NCBI GenBank assembly: GCA_030041435.1
Contig: JASHNW010000064.1
Location: 1-64,000 of the forward strand
Source of the DNA: Acidobacteriaceae bacterium
Lineage (GTDB): Bacteria > Acidobacteriota > Terriglobia > Terriglobales > Acidobacteriaceae
Length of the DNA stretch: 64,000 nt
Direction of reading: 5' to 3'
Shown here: positions 53,477 through 62,281 of the stretch, one piece after another
Numbering within the stretch: the stretch's first letter is position 1
How the letters are laid out: the number at the start of each line of letters is the position of its first letter
The notes under the pieces: generated by a model
The model's database searches: none
Seen by the model: only the letters and a program-made list of their open reading frames with translations
What the model was told of the DNA's origin: nothing
Made by a program: the position numbers and the translations under genes

Positions 53477-54994
53477 ATGGAAACTCCCGGGAAAGTTGGC
53501 GGCGTTCCTGACGAGCCGGGCGTTTTGGCCTCCTGGAAGTCGATCGGGCAGTTTTTCCATTGTGACGAGCGAACGGTCAAGCGCTGGGAACAGGAGCGCG
53601 GCCTGCCCGTTCATCGCGCGCCGGGCGGCAAGCGGGGTTATGTCTTTGCTTATATCTCGGAGCTCAACAATTGGCTTCGTATCCGGGAACAGCACGAGAA
53701 TCCGGACTCCACAGGGGGGGAAATGGCGTTCGCTGTCACCCCGTCCCTACCCCGGTCCGCTTCTGCAGTGCCCGCAGCCGAAGGCATACACCCGGCGCCG
53801 TTAGCAAAGCCCATATTCCCCAGCCGTCGATGGATGTGGGGAACCGCTGCCGTGGTTATCCTGCTGCTCGCCGCCGCGGCGCCTCGCATCCTCAAAGATA
53901 GCCATGCCGTTCCGCCGGCCGAGTCGTCGGGAGCTGGCGGCACTCTGGCGACACTGCGGCATACTCCCGCCCCCGGTGCGGAAGATCTCTACGTTCGCGG
54001 CCAGTATTTCTGGAACCTGCGCACCGCCGATGGCCTTGCCAAAGCCATCGATTTCTACACCCAGGCCATCGTGAAGGATCCGCAGTACGCCGAAGCGTAT
54101 GCGGGGCTGGCCGAGAGTTTCGACCTGTTGCCGCAGTTCGGTCGCGCCGAACTGGGCGAATCCCTCAGCAAGGCGGAAGAGGCCGCCGACCGCGCCATTG
54201 CCCTGAATCCCCATCTCGCCGACGCGCACGCTGCGAAGGCCTTTGCGCTCTTTTATTGGGACTGGGATGTTGCCGGCTCGGACGCCGAGTTCCAGCGCGC
54301 CCTCGCTCTGGACCCAAACTCCGCACGGACGCACCACTGGTATGCCAGCACCCTGCAGAACAGGATGGAAGGTACTGCATGTCTCAGGCAAATCGACCAG
54401 GCGCTCCGTCTGAACCCAACGTCGGCCGCAATCGCCACGGATGCCGCGTTCTTCCGCGCCGATTTCGGCGATCTCGATTCCGGCATGAAAGCTTTAAAGG
54501 AGATCGAGCAGACCCAGCCGACGCTGGCGACCCCTCCGGACTTTCTGGGATCTATTGACTTCGCGAAAGGGAATTTTCCCGGTTACATTGCGGATCTGCG
54601 CCGCTACGCTGCAATTACGCACAGCCGGGACGACGTGGCCCTGGCCGATGCTGTCGCGCGCGGCTGGATACGAGCCGGGAAGGTCGGCCTGCTGGAAGAA
54701 AGGGCGACGGTTCTGAAGGCGGAACTCGATCATGGCTCCGGCTGGGGCGTCGCGCTGGGTGAGACCTTATTGCTGCTCGGGCGGAAGCAGGAAGCGCTCC
54801 CCTATTTCAGGGCTGGTCTGACCCACCATGATGTGGGGCTCGTTATTATGCTCCAGCTCCCCTGGGCACAACAGCTTGCAACGGACCCCGGGTATTCCGC
54901 ACTTTTCGCTCAGGTTCGCCAGCAGCTGCATATGGGCGACGTGCCTTTCGGTAAGGACATACCGGTTTCGCAGGGCTTGCCCTGGAATCCTTAG
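53477..54994 (+). CDS. Membrane-anchored HTH-TPR regulator (CadC-like layout)
   Basis: ATG 53477 has AAAGGGAG upstream and gives 505 residues. An N-terminal MerR/excisionase-like winged HTH (VLASWKSIGQFFHCDERTVKRWEQERGLP, residues ~15-75) is followed by a proline-rich linker and one membrane helix (WMWGTAAVVILLLAAAAP, ~120). The periplasmic TPR region (AIDFYTQAIVKDPQYAEAYAGLAE, AFQRALALDPNSARTHHWYAS) runs to the C-terminus. This arrangement is widespread in Acidobacteriota and parallels CadC/ToxR, with DNA-binding inside and sensing outside. It probably controls itself or the divergent repeat-protein gene through the triple repeat. Confidence 0.8.
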   Translation: METPGKVGGVPDEPGVLASWKSIGQFFHCDERTVKRWEQERGLPVHRAPGGKRGYVFAYISELNNWLRIREQHENPDSTGGEMAFAVTPSLPRSASAVPAAEGIHPAPLAKPIFPSRRWMWGTAAVVILLLAAAAPRILKDSHAVPPAESSGAGGTLATLRHTPAPGAEDLYVRGQYFWNLRTADGLAKAIDFYTQAIVKDPQYAEAYAGLAESFDLLPQFGRAELGESLSKAEEAADRAIALNPHLADAHAAKAFALFYWDWDVAGSDAEFQRALALDPNSARTHHWYASTLQNRMEGTACLRQIDQALRLNPTSAAIATDAAFFRADFGDLDSGMKALKEIEQTQPTLATPPDFLGSIDFAKGNFPGYIADLRRYAAITHSRDDVALADAVARGWIRAGKVGLLEERATVLKAELDHGSGWGVALGETLLLLGRKQEALPYFRAGLTHHDVGLVIMLQLPWAQQLATDPGYSALFAQVRQQLHMGDVPFGKDIPVSQGLPWNP

Positions 54995-55153
54995 CAATTT
55001 GCCGCAAGCGGCTGCGACTCAAACGAATCATATTTCCATCCCTGCGATCGCACCGCTGTCCTCTTTTCCCGTTCGCAGAGCCCCCATGGGCCGTAAGGCC
55101 GTGCAACGCGGTCGTGAAGCACACACGCACGATCTCTCCGAACTGCAGCCAGT

Positions 55154-55702
55154 TTAAGAATTCACGGATGCAGCAACCGTTTCTGGTTCCTGCGATGGGG
55201 TTTTCTTCTCAAAGGCCAGGGAACTGAGCGCCACCAGCGCCCATATCTCCGCGCAACCCTCCAGCGTTCCTATGACGGCCCGGATCGAATCCCATCGATA
55301 AAAACCTTCAAATGCCTGCTGCAGCGCGCGAGGGTCATCCCCGATGCGATGCAAGCTCAGCATAATGGGAGCGGCTTGCGTAGTGGTGAGGATGACACAG
55401 ATCGCCAACAGAGCCGATCCATAAAGGGGAATCGCCACAAACCACGGCCGCCGTGGACCGAGGCGAAAGGTGATCGCAGCAGCCAGAATCAGCAAAGTCC
55501 CGCCGATGCCCGCCAAAGGATAAAGAATTGTGCCATTCCCAAGGTCCGCGCTTCGGCTGAACGTGGCCCACGCCTGGGCCCCGAGATGCTGCCAGGCCGG
55601 CATCTCCACTAACGTCCGGTTCAGTGTGTCGACTACGGTTCCCAGCAGTTGTTCCACGACGATAAGACAGAGCGCCACGGCCAGCGCAGTTCGGGTTTTC
55701 AT
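55154..55702 (-). CDS. Four-helix membrane protein of unknown function
   Basis: This 182-residue protein has a good ribosome site (AAGGAG, 8 nt) before the ATG at 55702. Four hydrophobic segments are visible (TALAVALCLIVVEQLLG, LAGIGGTLLILAAAITF, AIPLYGSALLAICVILT, IRAVIGTLEGCAEIWALVAL). The layout recalls small DUF1772/anthrone-oxygenase-like membrane proteins, but I see no diagnostic residues. It is divergent from the PadR operon and shares a control region that contains a TGTA-N5-TACA repeat, so PadR may control it. Confidence 0.6.
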   Translation of the reverse strand: MKTRTALAVALCLIVVEQLLGTVVDTLNRTLVEMPAWQHLGAQAWATFSRSADLGNGTILYPLAGIGGTLLILAAAITFRLGPRRPWFVAIPLYGSALLAICVILTTTQAAPIMLSLHRIGDDPRALQQAFEGFYRWDSIRAVIGTLEGCAEIWALVALSSLAFEKKTPSQEPETVAASVNS

Positions 55703-55741
55703 GATCGGTCTCCTTTCTTTCGTTCATACCTCGTTATGCGA

Positions 55742-55754
55742 TGTATAAGGTACA
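55742..55754. promoter_or_regulatory. PadR-like inverted repeat
   Basis: TGTATAAGGTACA (TGTA-N5-TACA) lies between the divergent membrane-protein and PadR genes and overlaps a possible -10 (TACAAT, 55751-55756). PadR proteins commonly bind ATGT/ACAT-type dyads near their own promoters. Assignment is by position and form only. Confidence 0.4.
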
Positions 55755-55900
55755 ATGACGGAGAGAACACTGTCAACCGAGCAATAGAAAATCGCTGTGC
55801 AGCCGGGAGACAGGCGCGGAAATCGCGTCTTGCTTCCGGGATCGCGTCGCACTACAATACTGTTTTAGCCGATGTAACGGAATGTCCGAGGTGCGCAGGA

Positions 55901-56236
55901 ATGGGGTTCGATCGGGAATTGCTAAAAGGAAGCATCGCGCTCTTGCTACTCAGGCTCCTGTCCGAACGCGACATGTACGGATACGAGATCATCCAGGAAT
56001 CGATGCGCCGCAGTCAGGATGCATTTGAGTTCAAAGAGGGCACGTTGTACCCGGCCCTGCACCAGCTGCACAAGCGTGGCTATATCCGCTCGGAATGGCG
56101 CACAGGGGAGAACGGAAAGCAGCGGAAGTATTACGGATTGACCGCCGCTGGCAAAAAGGCAGCGCGCCGCAGCGAACAGGAATGGTTTTCTTTCACGAAA
56201 GTAGTGAACGCCATACTTTCGAAGGCCAACACGTGA
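55901..56236 (+). CDS. PadR family transcriptional regulator
   Basis: The ATG at 55901 gives 111 residues, the usual length of the short PadR type, with GAGG 9 nt upstream. The winged HTH is clear: LLKGSIALLLLRLLSERDMYGYEI, EFKEGTLYPALHQLHKRGYIRSEW and GKQRKYYGLTAAGKKA. PadR proteins are mostly repressors. Its stop is shared with the next GTG (GTGA). An open frame further upstream has no regulator-like content. Confidence 0.92.
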   Translation: MGFDRELLKGSIALLLLRLLSERDMYGYEIIQESMRRSQDAFEFKEGTLYPALHQLHKRGYIRSEWRTGENGKQRKYYGLTAAGKKAARRSEQEWFSFTKVVNAILSKANT

Positions 56237-57003
56237 CGCATTCGGATCGCATTGTTTCCCGGGTCATTTCGCTGGCCAGGCTTCCCGGCAGCAAGCGTGG
56301 CCGCGAAGTGGCGAAGGAGTTGCGCGCTCACCTGGACGATCTCGCTGAGGAGGCACGATCGCAGGGTTACGACGAAGAGGGCGCGGCCCGGATTGTCAGG
56401 ATGCGCTTCGGCGAACCGGAGGAGATTGCCGCAGCGTTCGCTTCTGTTTACGCGCCGGAACGATGGGCGACGCGCATTCTTCAGTCGGCCATTCTGCTCG
56501 CCTCCTCCACCCTGGCCGTGATGGTTGTGGTCGGCACGGTGCAGTCCATCGCTGCCGTCTTTTCTTCCGGGTCGATCGTATCGACCTTGCGCGCGCTCCA
56601 TCAGGAGAGTTTCGGCTTCGCCGCGATTACAGCCGGCTATTGCAGTCTCTATGCAGGGGAACGTCTTTTCCCGGCCTCCCTGGCGAAAGCCGTCCTGCCG
56701 AGCGTCGCTTTGGGCCTGTGTCTCGCCGCACTGTTCGTCTGCCTGATCCCTCAGCAGGCGGTACTGCCTTTGGCTGCATTTGCGTGTGCCGCTTGCGCCC
56801 GCCTGCTGCAACGCCGAGCGATATCCTTCCTTTGGTTTGCCGGAACCGCGCTGCCGCTGCTGATCGCGTGGGTGTTGTTTGGCCGGCTGATTCCCTGCTG
56901 GCAGTTCCCCTGCCTGGTATGGATCGGCCTGACAATTTCCTGCAAGGCGCTGCAGGAAATTGTTCGCCTCTTTGAACGAGTTTTTATGCTGCCGGCACAC
57001 TAA
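56233..57003 (+). CDS. HAAS-domain (permease-prefix-like) membrane protein paired with PadR
   Basis: The GTG start overlaps the PadR stop. The 256 residues begin with a helical HAAS/DUF1700-type domain (ELRAHLDDLAEEARSQGYDEEGAARIVRMRFGEPEEIAAAF), then six membrane helices. PadR-HAAS gene pairs are common in Acidobacteriota and Firmicutes. The membrane partner is thought to sense or modulate PadR, but the mechanism is not established. Confidence 0.82.
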   Translation: MTHSDRIVSRVISLARLPGSKRGREVAKELRAHLDDLAEEARSQGYDEEGAARIVRMRFGEPEEIAAAFASVYAPERWATRILQSAILLASSTLAVMVVVGTVQSIAAVFSSGSIVSTLRALHQESFGFAAITAGYCSLYAGERLFPASLAKAVLPSVALGLCLAALFVCLIPQQAVLPLAAFACAACARLLQRRAISFLWFAGTALPLLIAWVLFGRLIPCWQFPCLVWIGLTISCKALQEIVRLFERVFMLPAH

Positions 57004-57107
57004 ATGTCCGGGCTCACTCACCCGGTAGCGGAGTTGTCCCCATCTTTGGCGCAACCAGCTAAGACTCGATCTTCGGCGAACGGAGAGAATCAGGGTTGGG
57101 ACTGTCA

Positions 57108-57233
57108 CGCAGGACATTCACCAGGGAGTTTAACCTGGCCGCTGTGTGGCGGCTGGAAGCCGGGGTTCGATTGCAGAAGTGGCGTCGACGGTGGAATTGA
57201 ATCCCTGCGTGCTGTACGGCTGGCAATGTGTGT
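57108..57233 (+). pseudogene. Frameshifted IS3-type transposase OrfA remnant
   Basis: One frame from 57111 reads RTFTREFNLAAVWRLEAGV, and the next frame continues SIAEVASTVELNPCVLYGWQ. Together they match the N-terminal HTH of IS3-family OrfA (transposase_8: REF-x-AV-x-LVE-G-x-SIAEVAR-x-L-x-VNPNVL-x-RW). A single shift near 57165 breaks the frame, and no OrfB or terminal repeats are visible. It lies in the ~360-bp stretch 57004-57366, which otherwise holds nothing. Confidence 0.65.
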
Positions 57234-57366
57234 TCAGGGCCGTCACCGCGACTCCCCGGTTATGCAGGCGTCAGCGGTCAGCCAGGGGACCGTGCGCGGC
57301 GTTGAGCTTCGGGCGGTTGGGAGAGCGGTTCTTCTCTGCTGCGGGAAGTACCTGGATGGTTTGGGG

Positions 57367-58401
57367 TTATCGCAAACCGCTCAGGGCAGACAGTGGCGGC
57401 GGCTCCCACGGATTCTCCTCCAGCTCCTCATCGATCAGCGAGCCAATGTCGCTCCACACGCGAGGGTCGCTCTCGATTTCGATGTGCGTTCTGGTCAACA
57501 GGCGCGAGTACCACGGATATTCATCGCAGCGAACCGGATGCGCCTTGTAGCTCATTTGAAAATTCCCGATAATTTTCGTCCGTGCCGGGTCGGCCGCCCT
57601 GATGTCCCTGGCTCCATGCAGAAGACCGCGGGTCTGATAGAAGTTCACAGCACGGGCCACGTTGGAAGGGATGACTGAGTCGTGATGCCCCGGCTTGCCG
57701 ATGCTGTCGATCTGGATTGTGAGCAGAACCGGTATGCCGTCCTTCCCCAGTTCGCGCGCCAGCTCGACCACTTCGGAGGCTCCCCAGCTGTGCCCGTACA
57801 GGATGACCCGCGCGTTCTGTTTTTCCGAAGCCGTCAGGATGCCATCATGATTTGTATCGAGGAGGGCCAGAATCCGCCGAAATGCCAGCGCGCCCTGGTG
57901 GTTGCTGTAAACCTCGGCATGGACGCGCGCGTATCGCTCGCGGATGCGGTCGGCGAATCGTATCTCCTCATGTTTCTGATCGTTACGCTTCACAAAGCCG
58001 CCCACAAAACCGATGATGATAGATTCGGGTGTCGGCGGGCGCGCCTCGATCCCGGCGCTCCCGGTCTCGGTCGAACCAGGATTAAGAGTGCCCTGGTTCT
58101 CCCCTGCCGCAATCCCTGTGAAACCGGCGGCGGGACTGGCAATCCTGGGGCGAGGGTTTGGCGTCGACTGCGCCGGTGCACGAAAGCCCGCGAGAGCCAC
58201 GAGCAGCAGTGCCGGTAGCCAGCGCCAGGTGCTCCGGGGAATCCCGAAACTCCGGCGCTGGCCGGGTAGCGCAGCGCCGTCTATGGCGCAACCGCTTCCC
58301 GCAGGGATCCGACCCGCAACATTCGCTCTCGGTCGCTCAGCGGACAGTGCCTTCCCGGAGCTTGCCACCTCGTCGACTCCGGCGCGGGAAGTCCTGAGCA
58401 C
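57367..58401 (-). CDS. Secreted alpha/beta-hydrolase with an EF-hand loop before the nucleophile elbow
   Basis: This 344-residue protein has an internal hydrophobic signal (WLPALLLVALAGFRAPA, ~61-77). The nucleophile elbow GHSWG places the serine at S205 (VILYGHSWGASEVVELA). Just before it is a canonical 12-residue EF-hand loop, DTNHDGILTASE (182-193), with D182, N184, D186 and E193 as ligands. A later EYPWYSRLLTRTHIEIESDP segment may supply the His. It is lipase/esterase-like by fold, with unknown substrate. The start is weak (GTG without a clear Shine-Dalgarno), and the true start may lie nearer the signal. Confidence 0.65.
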   Translation of the reverse strand: MLRTSRAGVDEVASSGKALSAERPRANVAGRIPAGSGCAIDGAALPGQRRSFGIPRSTWRWLPALLLVALAGFRAPAQSTPNPRPRIASPAAGFTGIAAGENQGTLNPGSTETGSAGIEARPPTPESIIIGFVGGFVKRNDQKHEEIRFADRIRERYARVHAEVYSNHQGALAFRRILALLDTNHDGILTASEKQNARVILYGHSWGASEVVELARELGKDGIPVLLTIQIDSIGKPGHHDSVIPSNVARAVNFYQTRGLLHGARDIRAADPARTKIIGNFQMSYKAHPVRCDEYPWYSRLLTRTHIEIESDPRVWSDIGSLIDEELEENPWEPPPLSALSGLR

Positions 58402-58745
58402 TGCAATTCACCGTCCAGTCCCGATCCGTCTTTAGGAAGGAGGTTACTCCTTTTTGGCGAGGATGCGTGCCTGCCGAAAAATCGGAAAATTCTGAGGCGC
58501 GGAATCCAGGTCGGCCTCTGAGGATGGCAACATTCCCGCATTTGTTGGGCGGCGAGAGTGCGGGGTGACCTCGCCTGTATACAGAATGGAAGCTGCTCCA
58601 CCTTTAGAGAATGCTGCGGAGAAAGCGATTGTCGAACTTGCTCTCCCGATCGCACACTGGTGGAGGGCAGAGGACGCAGAAAACAGCGCATCCTGGTCAG
58701 AGGTTACGGATGCGGTCGCCACGAGCCAACGTGCCGATCCGACGC
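58402..58745. other. Intergenic stretch with a short hairpin
   Basis: There is no convincing gene. AAGGAG-GTTA-CTCCTT followed by TTT (58437-58455) could be a small + strand terminator-like hairpin, but no + strand gene ends nearby. Confidence 0.35.
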
Positions 58746-58795
58746 TTGACAGCGGTCCCCTGAACTCCTAGTGTGAAGTTGCGGTAACGTACACA
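58746..58795 (+). promoter_or_regulatory. Sigma-70-like promoter with LacI-family operator for the DUF5107-transporter operon
   Basis: TTGACA (58746-58751) and TAGTGT (58769-58774) are 17 nt apart. TGCGGTAACGTACACA (58780-58795) overlaps the predicted start. It has TG...CA ends and a TAACGT core like the site before GH31. The neighbouring LacI-family gene at the right edge is the natural candidate regulator. Confidence 0.5.
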
Positions 58796-58864
58796 ATCTG
58801 GCGAGCTGGCGGCTTTTCACAGGAGTAACAACTCCGCCCGGCGAGCGCGAGGAGCCGATCTCCG

Positions 58865-61800
58865 ATGAAGCAGCGAGCACAGGAACCCACCGGAAGCCTC
58901 GAAGGACCCTGCGTCCGAGACCGTCCTGCCGAGCTAAAGCTGCCGGAAGCTCCCGCCTCTGAATCGGGCCCCGTGAAAGCCTGGGAGCAGCCGGTTGTGC
59001 TGCGAACGTATCTGCCTGCCGAACCGGATCGCAACCCTCTCTTCCTGGAGAAGCGGGTGTATCAGGGCAGCAGCGGGCGGGTGTATCCGCTGCCGGTCAT
59101 CGACCGCATTGCTACCGCAGCCGGCGATCGCGCATGGAAGGCAGTTCATCTCGAGAACGAATACATCCGCGTCATGATCCTGCCGGAGATTGGCGGGCGC
59201 ATCCACGTCGGCCTCGACAAGCTGAATCGATACGATTTTTTTTATCGCCAGAACGTCATCAAACCGGCATTGGTGGGACTGGCCGGCCCGTGGATGTCCG
59301 GTGGCGTGGAATTCAACTGGCCGCAGCACCATCGTCCCGCCACGTTCATGCCGACCGAAGTTGCCATTGAACGCGAGGCAGACGGCACGGTCATCGTGTG
59401 GTGCAGCGATTACGATCCGATGACGCGCCTGAAGGGGATGCACGGCGTGTGCCTGCATCCGCACAAGGCTTATCTGGAGCTGCGCGTGCGGCTGTACAAC
59501 GGCACCGGGGACACGCATACCTTCCTGTGGTGGGCCAATGCCGCCACTCACGTTCATGAGCACTATCAGTCCTTTTTCCCTCGCGACGCGCACTTCGTCG
59601 CGGACCATGCCCGGCGAGCCATTACGGAATTTCCGTTGAGCCAGGGAATCTACTACGGGGTGAACTACGGTGAGCGGGCGCGGGAAGGCGTGCCCGAGGA
59701 AGAAAAGCCTCGGCAATTCATTCCTGACGGCTCCTGTGCGCCCAACGATCTGAGCTGGTACGCGAACATTCCCGTTCCCACCAGCTATATGATCATCGGC
59801 TCGCGCGGCGATTTCTCAGGCGGCTACGATCACCGTCGCGATGCTGGCCTGGTGCAGTTCGCGAACCACCACATCGCACCCGGCAAAAAGCAGTGGACGT
59901 GGGGCAATCATGAATTCGGCTATGCATGGGATCGCAGCCTGACCGACTTCGATGGACCCTATGTCGAGCTGATGGCCGGCGTCTACACCGATAACCAGCC
60001 GGACTTTTCCTGGCTGGCGCCGGGAGAAACAAAAACATTCCGGCAATGGTGGTATCCGATTCGCGAGATCGGCATTCCGGACATGGCAAATCTGGATGCG
60101 GCGCTCCGCCTGGAGCCGGCAGGCGAGCACACCGTGGTGCATTTGCTGGTGACCAGTGCCTGGTCGCGCGCGAGCGTTCGTCTGTCGATCGATGGTCGGC
60201 CTTGCGGAACATGGCACGGGGATCTGATACCCGAAGCTCCGCTGCACCACACCTTTCCTGTGCGCGCCACGGATGGCGATCCTGAGGTTGTGCTGGAGCA
60301 GGAGGGACATGTCGTGCTGCGTTATGCGCCAGCCGAGATCGTGGCGGCAGACATGCCCACGGTCGCTGCCGAACCTCCGTCGCCTGCCGAGGCGAAGAGC
60401 AACGACGAGCTGTTCCTGATTGGGGTTCATCTGGAACAGTATCGGCATCCCACGCGTCGTCCCGAACTCTACTGGCAGGAAGCGGTGCGCCGCGATCCGG
60501 AAGACAGCCGCGCCCACCACGCACTGGGCCGCTGGCATCTGCGGCGCGGCGAACTGGCCGCAGCGGAGAAGCATCTGCGGGTCGCGATCGCGCGCCTGAC
60601 CGCTCACAATCCGAATCCCGCAGATGGCGAGCCGTTTTACAACCTGGGGCGAACGCTCGCGTATCGGGAGCGCTTCGACGACGCGTATGCGGCGTTTTAT
60701 AAGTCCACATGGAACGCGGCCTGGCGTGGGCCGGCTCACCAGCGTTTGGCGGAGATCGACTGCAGACGCGGCGACTGGAAGACGGCGCTCGATCATCTCG
60801 ATCGCTCGCTGAGCGCTGACAGCGATAATCTGCACGCGCGCAATCTCAAATCCATCGTGCTGCAAAAACTGGAGCGCGCGGACGAGGCGGAGACGTTGCT
60901 GCGTTCCACCCGGGCTCTCGATCCGCTGGACGCGTTGACTCGCTTTCTGGAATCCGGCGAGTTGCCCGGCGGTGGTCAGGAAAGGCTCGATCTGGCCTTC
61001 TTTTTTCTGCATGCAGGAATGGCGGACGAAGCCCTCCGCATCGCCGCGGCCGGAGATGTGCATGCGAAGGATGGCTCCGGGACGATGTTGCTTTACCTGC
61101 AGGCAGACGCGCTGCACAGGCTGGGCCGCGTTCAGGAGAGCACCCGAGTTGCCAGACAGGCGGCGGTCGCGGACGCCGGCTATGTCTTCCCGAGCCGGAT
61201 CGAGGAAATGCTGCTCCTCGAGCATGCGATACGGAGAAATCAGGAGGATGCGCGCGCACCGTATTATCTGGGGAATCTGCTGTACGATCGCAGACGGCAT
61301 CGGGAGGCGATTGCCATGTGGGAGCGCGCGGCAGAACTCGATCCCGGCTTTCCCACCGCGTGGCGCAATCTGGGCTTCGGCTATTTCAACGTTTTGCACG
61401 ATTCTCGGCGAGCTCTGGCTGCCTTTGCGCGCGCGCGTCAGCTCGCGCCCGATGACGCTCGCATCCTTTACGAACAGGATCAGCTGGCGAAGCGCACCGG
61501 TGAATTGCCGGAGCGGCGCCTGGCAACGCTGGAACTGAATCTCCCTCGCGTGCAGCAGCGCGACGACCTCTCGGTGGAACTGTCGACACTCTACAACAAT
61601 GTCGGCCACCCGGAGCGCGCCCTCTCGGTTCTGCTCTCTCGTCCATTTCAGCCGTGGGAGGGCGGAGAAGGGCTGGTGCTGGGCCAGTTTGTGCGCGCCC
61701 ATGTTCTGCTCGCCCAGCGGGATCTGAGACGGCGAAATCCGCGCGCGGCCATGGACTCGCTGCATTCCGCGCGCAAGCCGCCGGAAACTCTCGGGGAGGC

Positions 61801-62278
61801 GCAGCATCTGCTCGTAAACCTCAGCATTCTCGATTACTGGATGGGCGTCGCACATGAAGATTGCGGCGAGCCCACCGAGGCCGTGCGGTATCTGGAGCGA
61901 GCAGCACGTGCCCAGGGCGATTTCCGCCAGATGCAGATCCAGACCGTCTCGGATAGGACATACTGGAGCGCGCTCGCGCTGCGCCGCCTGGGACGCGAGC
62001 AGGAGGCAGTCGATCTGTTTCGGAAAATTCAGGAATATGCGCTGGCGCTCCGCCAGCAAACCCCGGTGATCGACTACTTCGCCACCTCGCTTCCTGAGAT
62101 GCTCCTCTTTGAGGAGGACCTGAAAGACCGGCAAACGGTTCACGCGTCCTTTCTGGAAGCCCAGGCACTGCTGGGGCTTGGCGCAACGCGGGACGCGCTG
62201 GAACGTCTGCACCAGATGCTTGGGATGGATCGCAATCACACCGGCGCCATCGATCTTCTGCGCGCGCAGGAAGTATAG
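58865..62278 (+). CDS. DUF5107-TPR protein, probable carbohydrate-active enzyme
   Basis: This 1137-residue protein has no signal peptide. Residues ~70-385 form a DUF5107 domain with a galactose-mutarotase-like beta-sandwich (MILPEIGGRIHVGLDKLNRYDFFYRQN is the hallmark; also GGVEFNWPQHHRP and LWWANAATHVHEHYQSFFP). The rest is a long TPR array from ~440 onward (NLGRTLAYRERFDDAYAAFY, PYYLGNLLYDRRRHREAIAMW, NLGFGYFNVLHDSRRALAAF). DUF5107-TPR genes usually sit beside sugar porters. The family role is not settled; sugar binding or glycoside cleavage is possible. It precedes the sugar porter by 3 bp and is preceded by a LacI-type operator. Confidence 0.8.
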   Translation: MKQRAQEPTGSLEGPCVRDRPAELKLPEAPASESGPVKAWEQPVVLRTYLPAEPDRNPLFLEKRVYQGSSGRVYPLPVIDRIATAAGDRAWKAVHLENEYIRVMILPEIGGRIHVGLDKLNRYDFFYRQNVIKPALVGLAGPWMSGGVEFNWPQHHRPATFMPTEVAIEREADGTVIVWCSDYDPMTRLKGMHGVCLHPHKAYLELRVRLYNGTGDTHTFLWWANAATHVHEHYQSFFPRDAHFVADHARRAITEFPLSQGIYYGVNYGERAREGVPEEEKPRQFIPDGSCAPNDLSWYANIPVPTSYMIIGSRGDFSGGYDHRRDAGLVQFANHHIAPGKKQWTWGNHEFGYAWDRSLTDFDGPYVELMAGVYTDNQPDFSWLAPGETKTFRQWWYPIREIGIPDMANLDAALRLEPAGEHTVVHLLVTSAWSRASVRLSIDGRPCGTWHGDLIPEAPLHHTFPVRATDGDPEVVLEQEGHVVLRYAPAEIVAADMPTVAAEPPSPAEAKSNDELFLIGVHLEQYRHPTRRPELYWQEAVRRDPEDSRAHHALGRWHLRRGELAAAEKHLRVAIARLTAHNPNPADGEPFYNLGRTLAYRERFDDAYAAFYKSTWNAAWRGPAHQRLAEIDCRRGDWKTALDHLDRSLSADSDNLHARNLKSIVLQKLERADEAETLLRSTRALDPLDALTRFLESGELPGGGQERLDLAFFFLHAGMADEALRIAAAGDVHAKDGSGTMLLYLQADALHRLGRVQESTRVARQAAVADAGYVFPSRIEEMLLLEHAIRRNQEDARAPYYLGNLLYDRRRHREAIAMWERAAELDPGFPTAWRNLGFGYFNVLHDSRRALAAFARARQLAPDDARILYEQDQLAKRTGELPERRLATLELNLPRVQQRDDLSVELSTLYNNVGHPERALSVLLSRPFQPWEGGEGLVLGQFVRAHVLLAQRDLRRRNPRAAMDSLHSARKPPETLGEAQHLLVNLSILDYWMGVAHEDCGEPTEAVRYLERAARAQGDFRQMQIQTVSDRTYWSALALRRLGREQEAVDLFRKIQEYALALRQQTPVIDYFATSLPEMLLFEEDLKDRQTVHASFLEAQALLGLGATRDALERLHQMLGMDRNHTGAIDLLRAQEV

Positions 62279-62281
62279 GCG

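Noticed and set aside
55001-55012. Hairpin GCCGCAAGCGGC after the HTH-TPR gene
   Set aside because: Four- to five-bp stem without a T-run; too weak to call a terminator.
58437-58455. Terminator-like hairpin AAGGAG-GTTA-CTCCTT-TTT
   Set aside because: Only 6 bp, with no + strand gene ending nearby; probably chance.
58444-58722. Minus-strand 92-codon ORF in the gap before DUF5107
   Set aside because: No homology-like features and no ribosome site.
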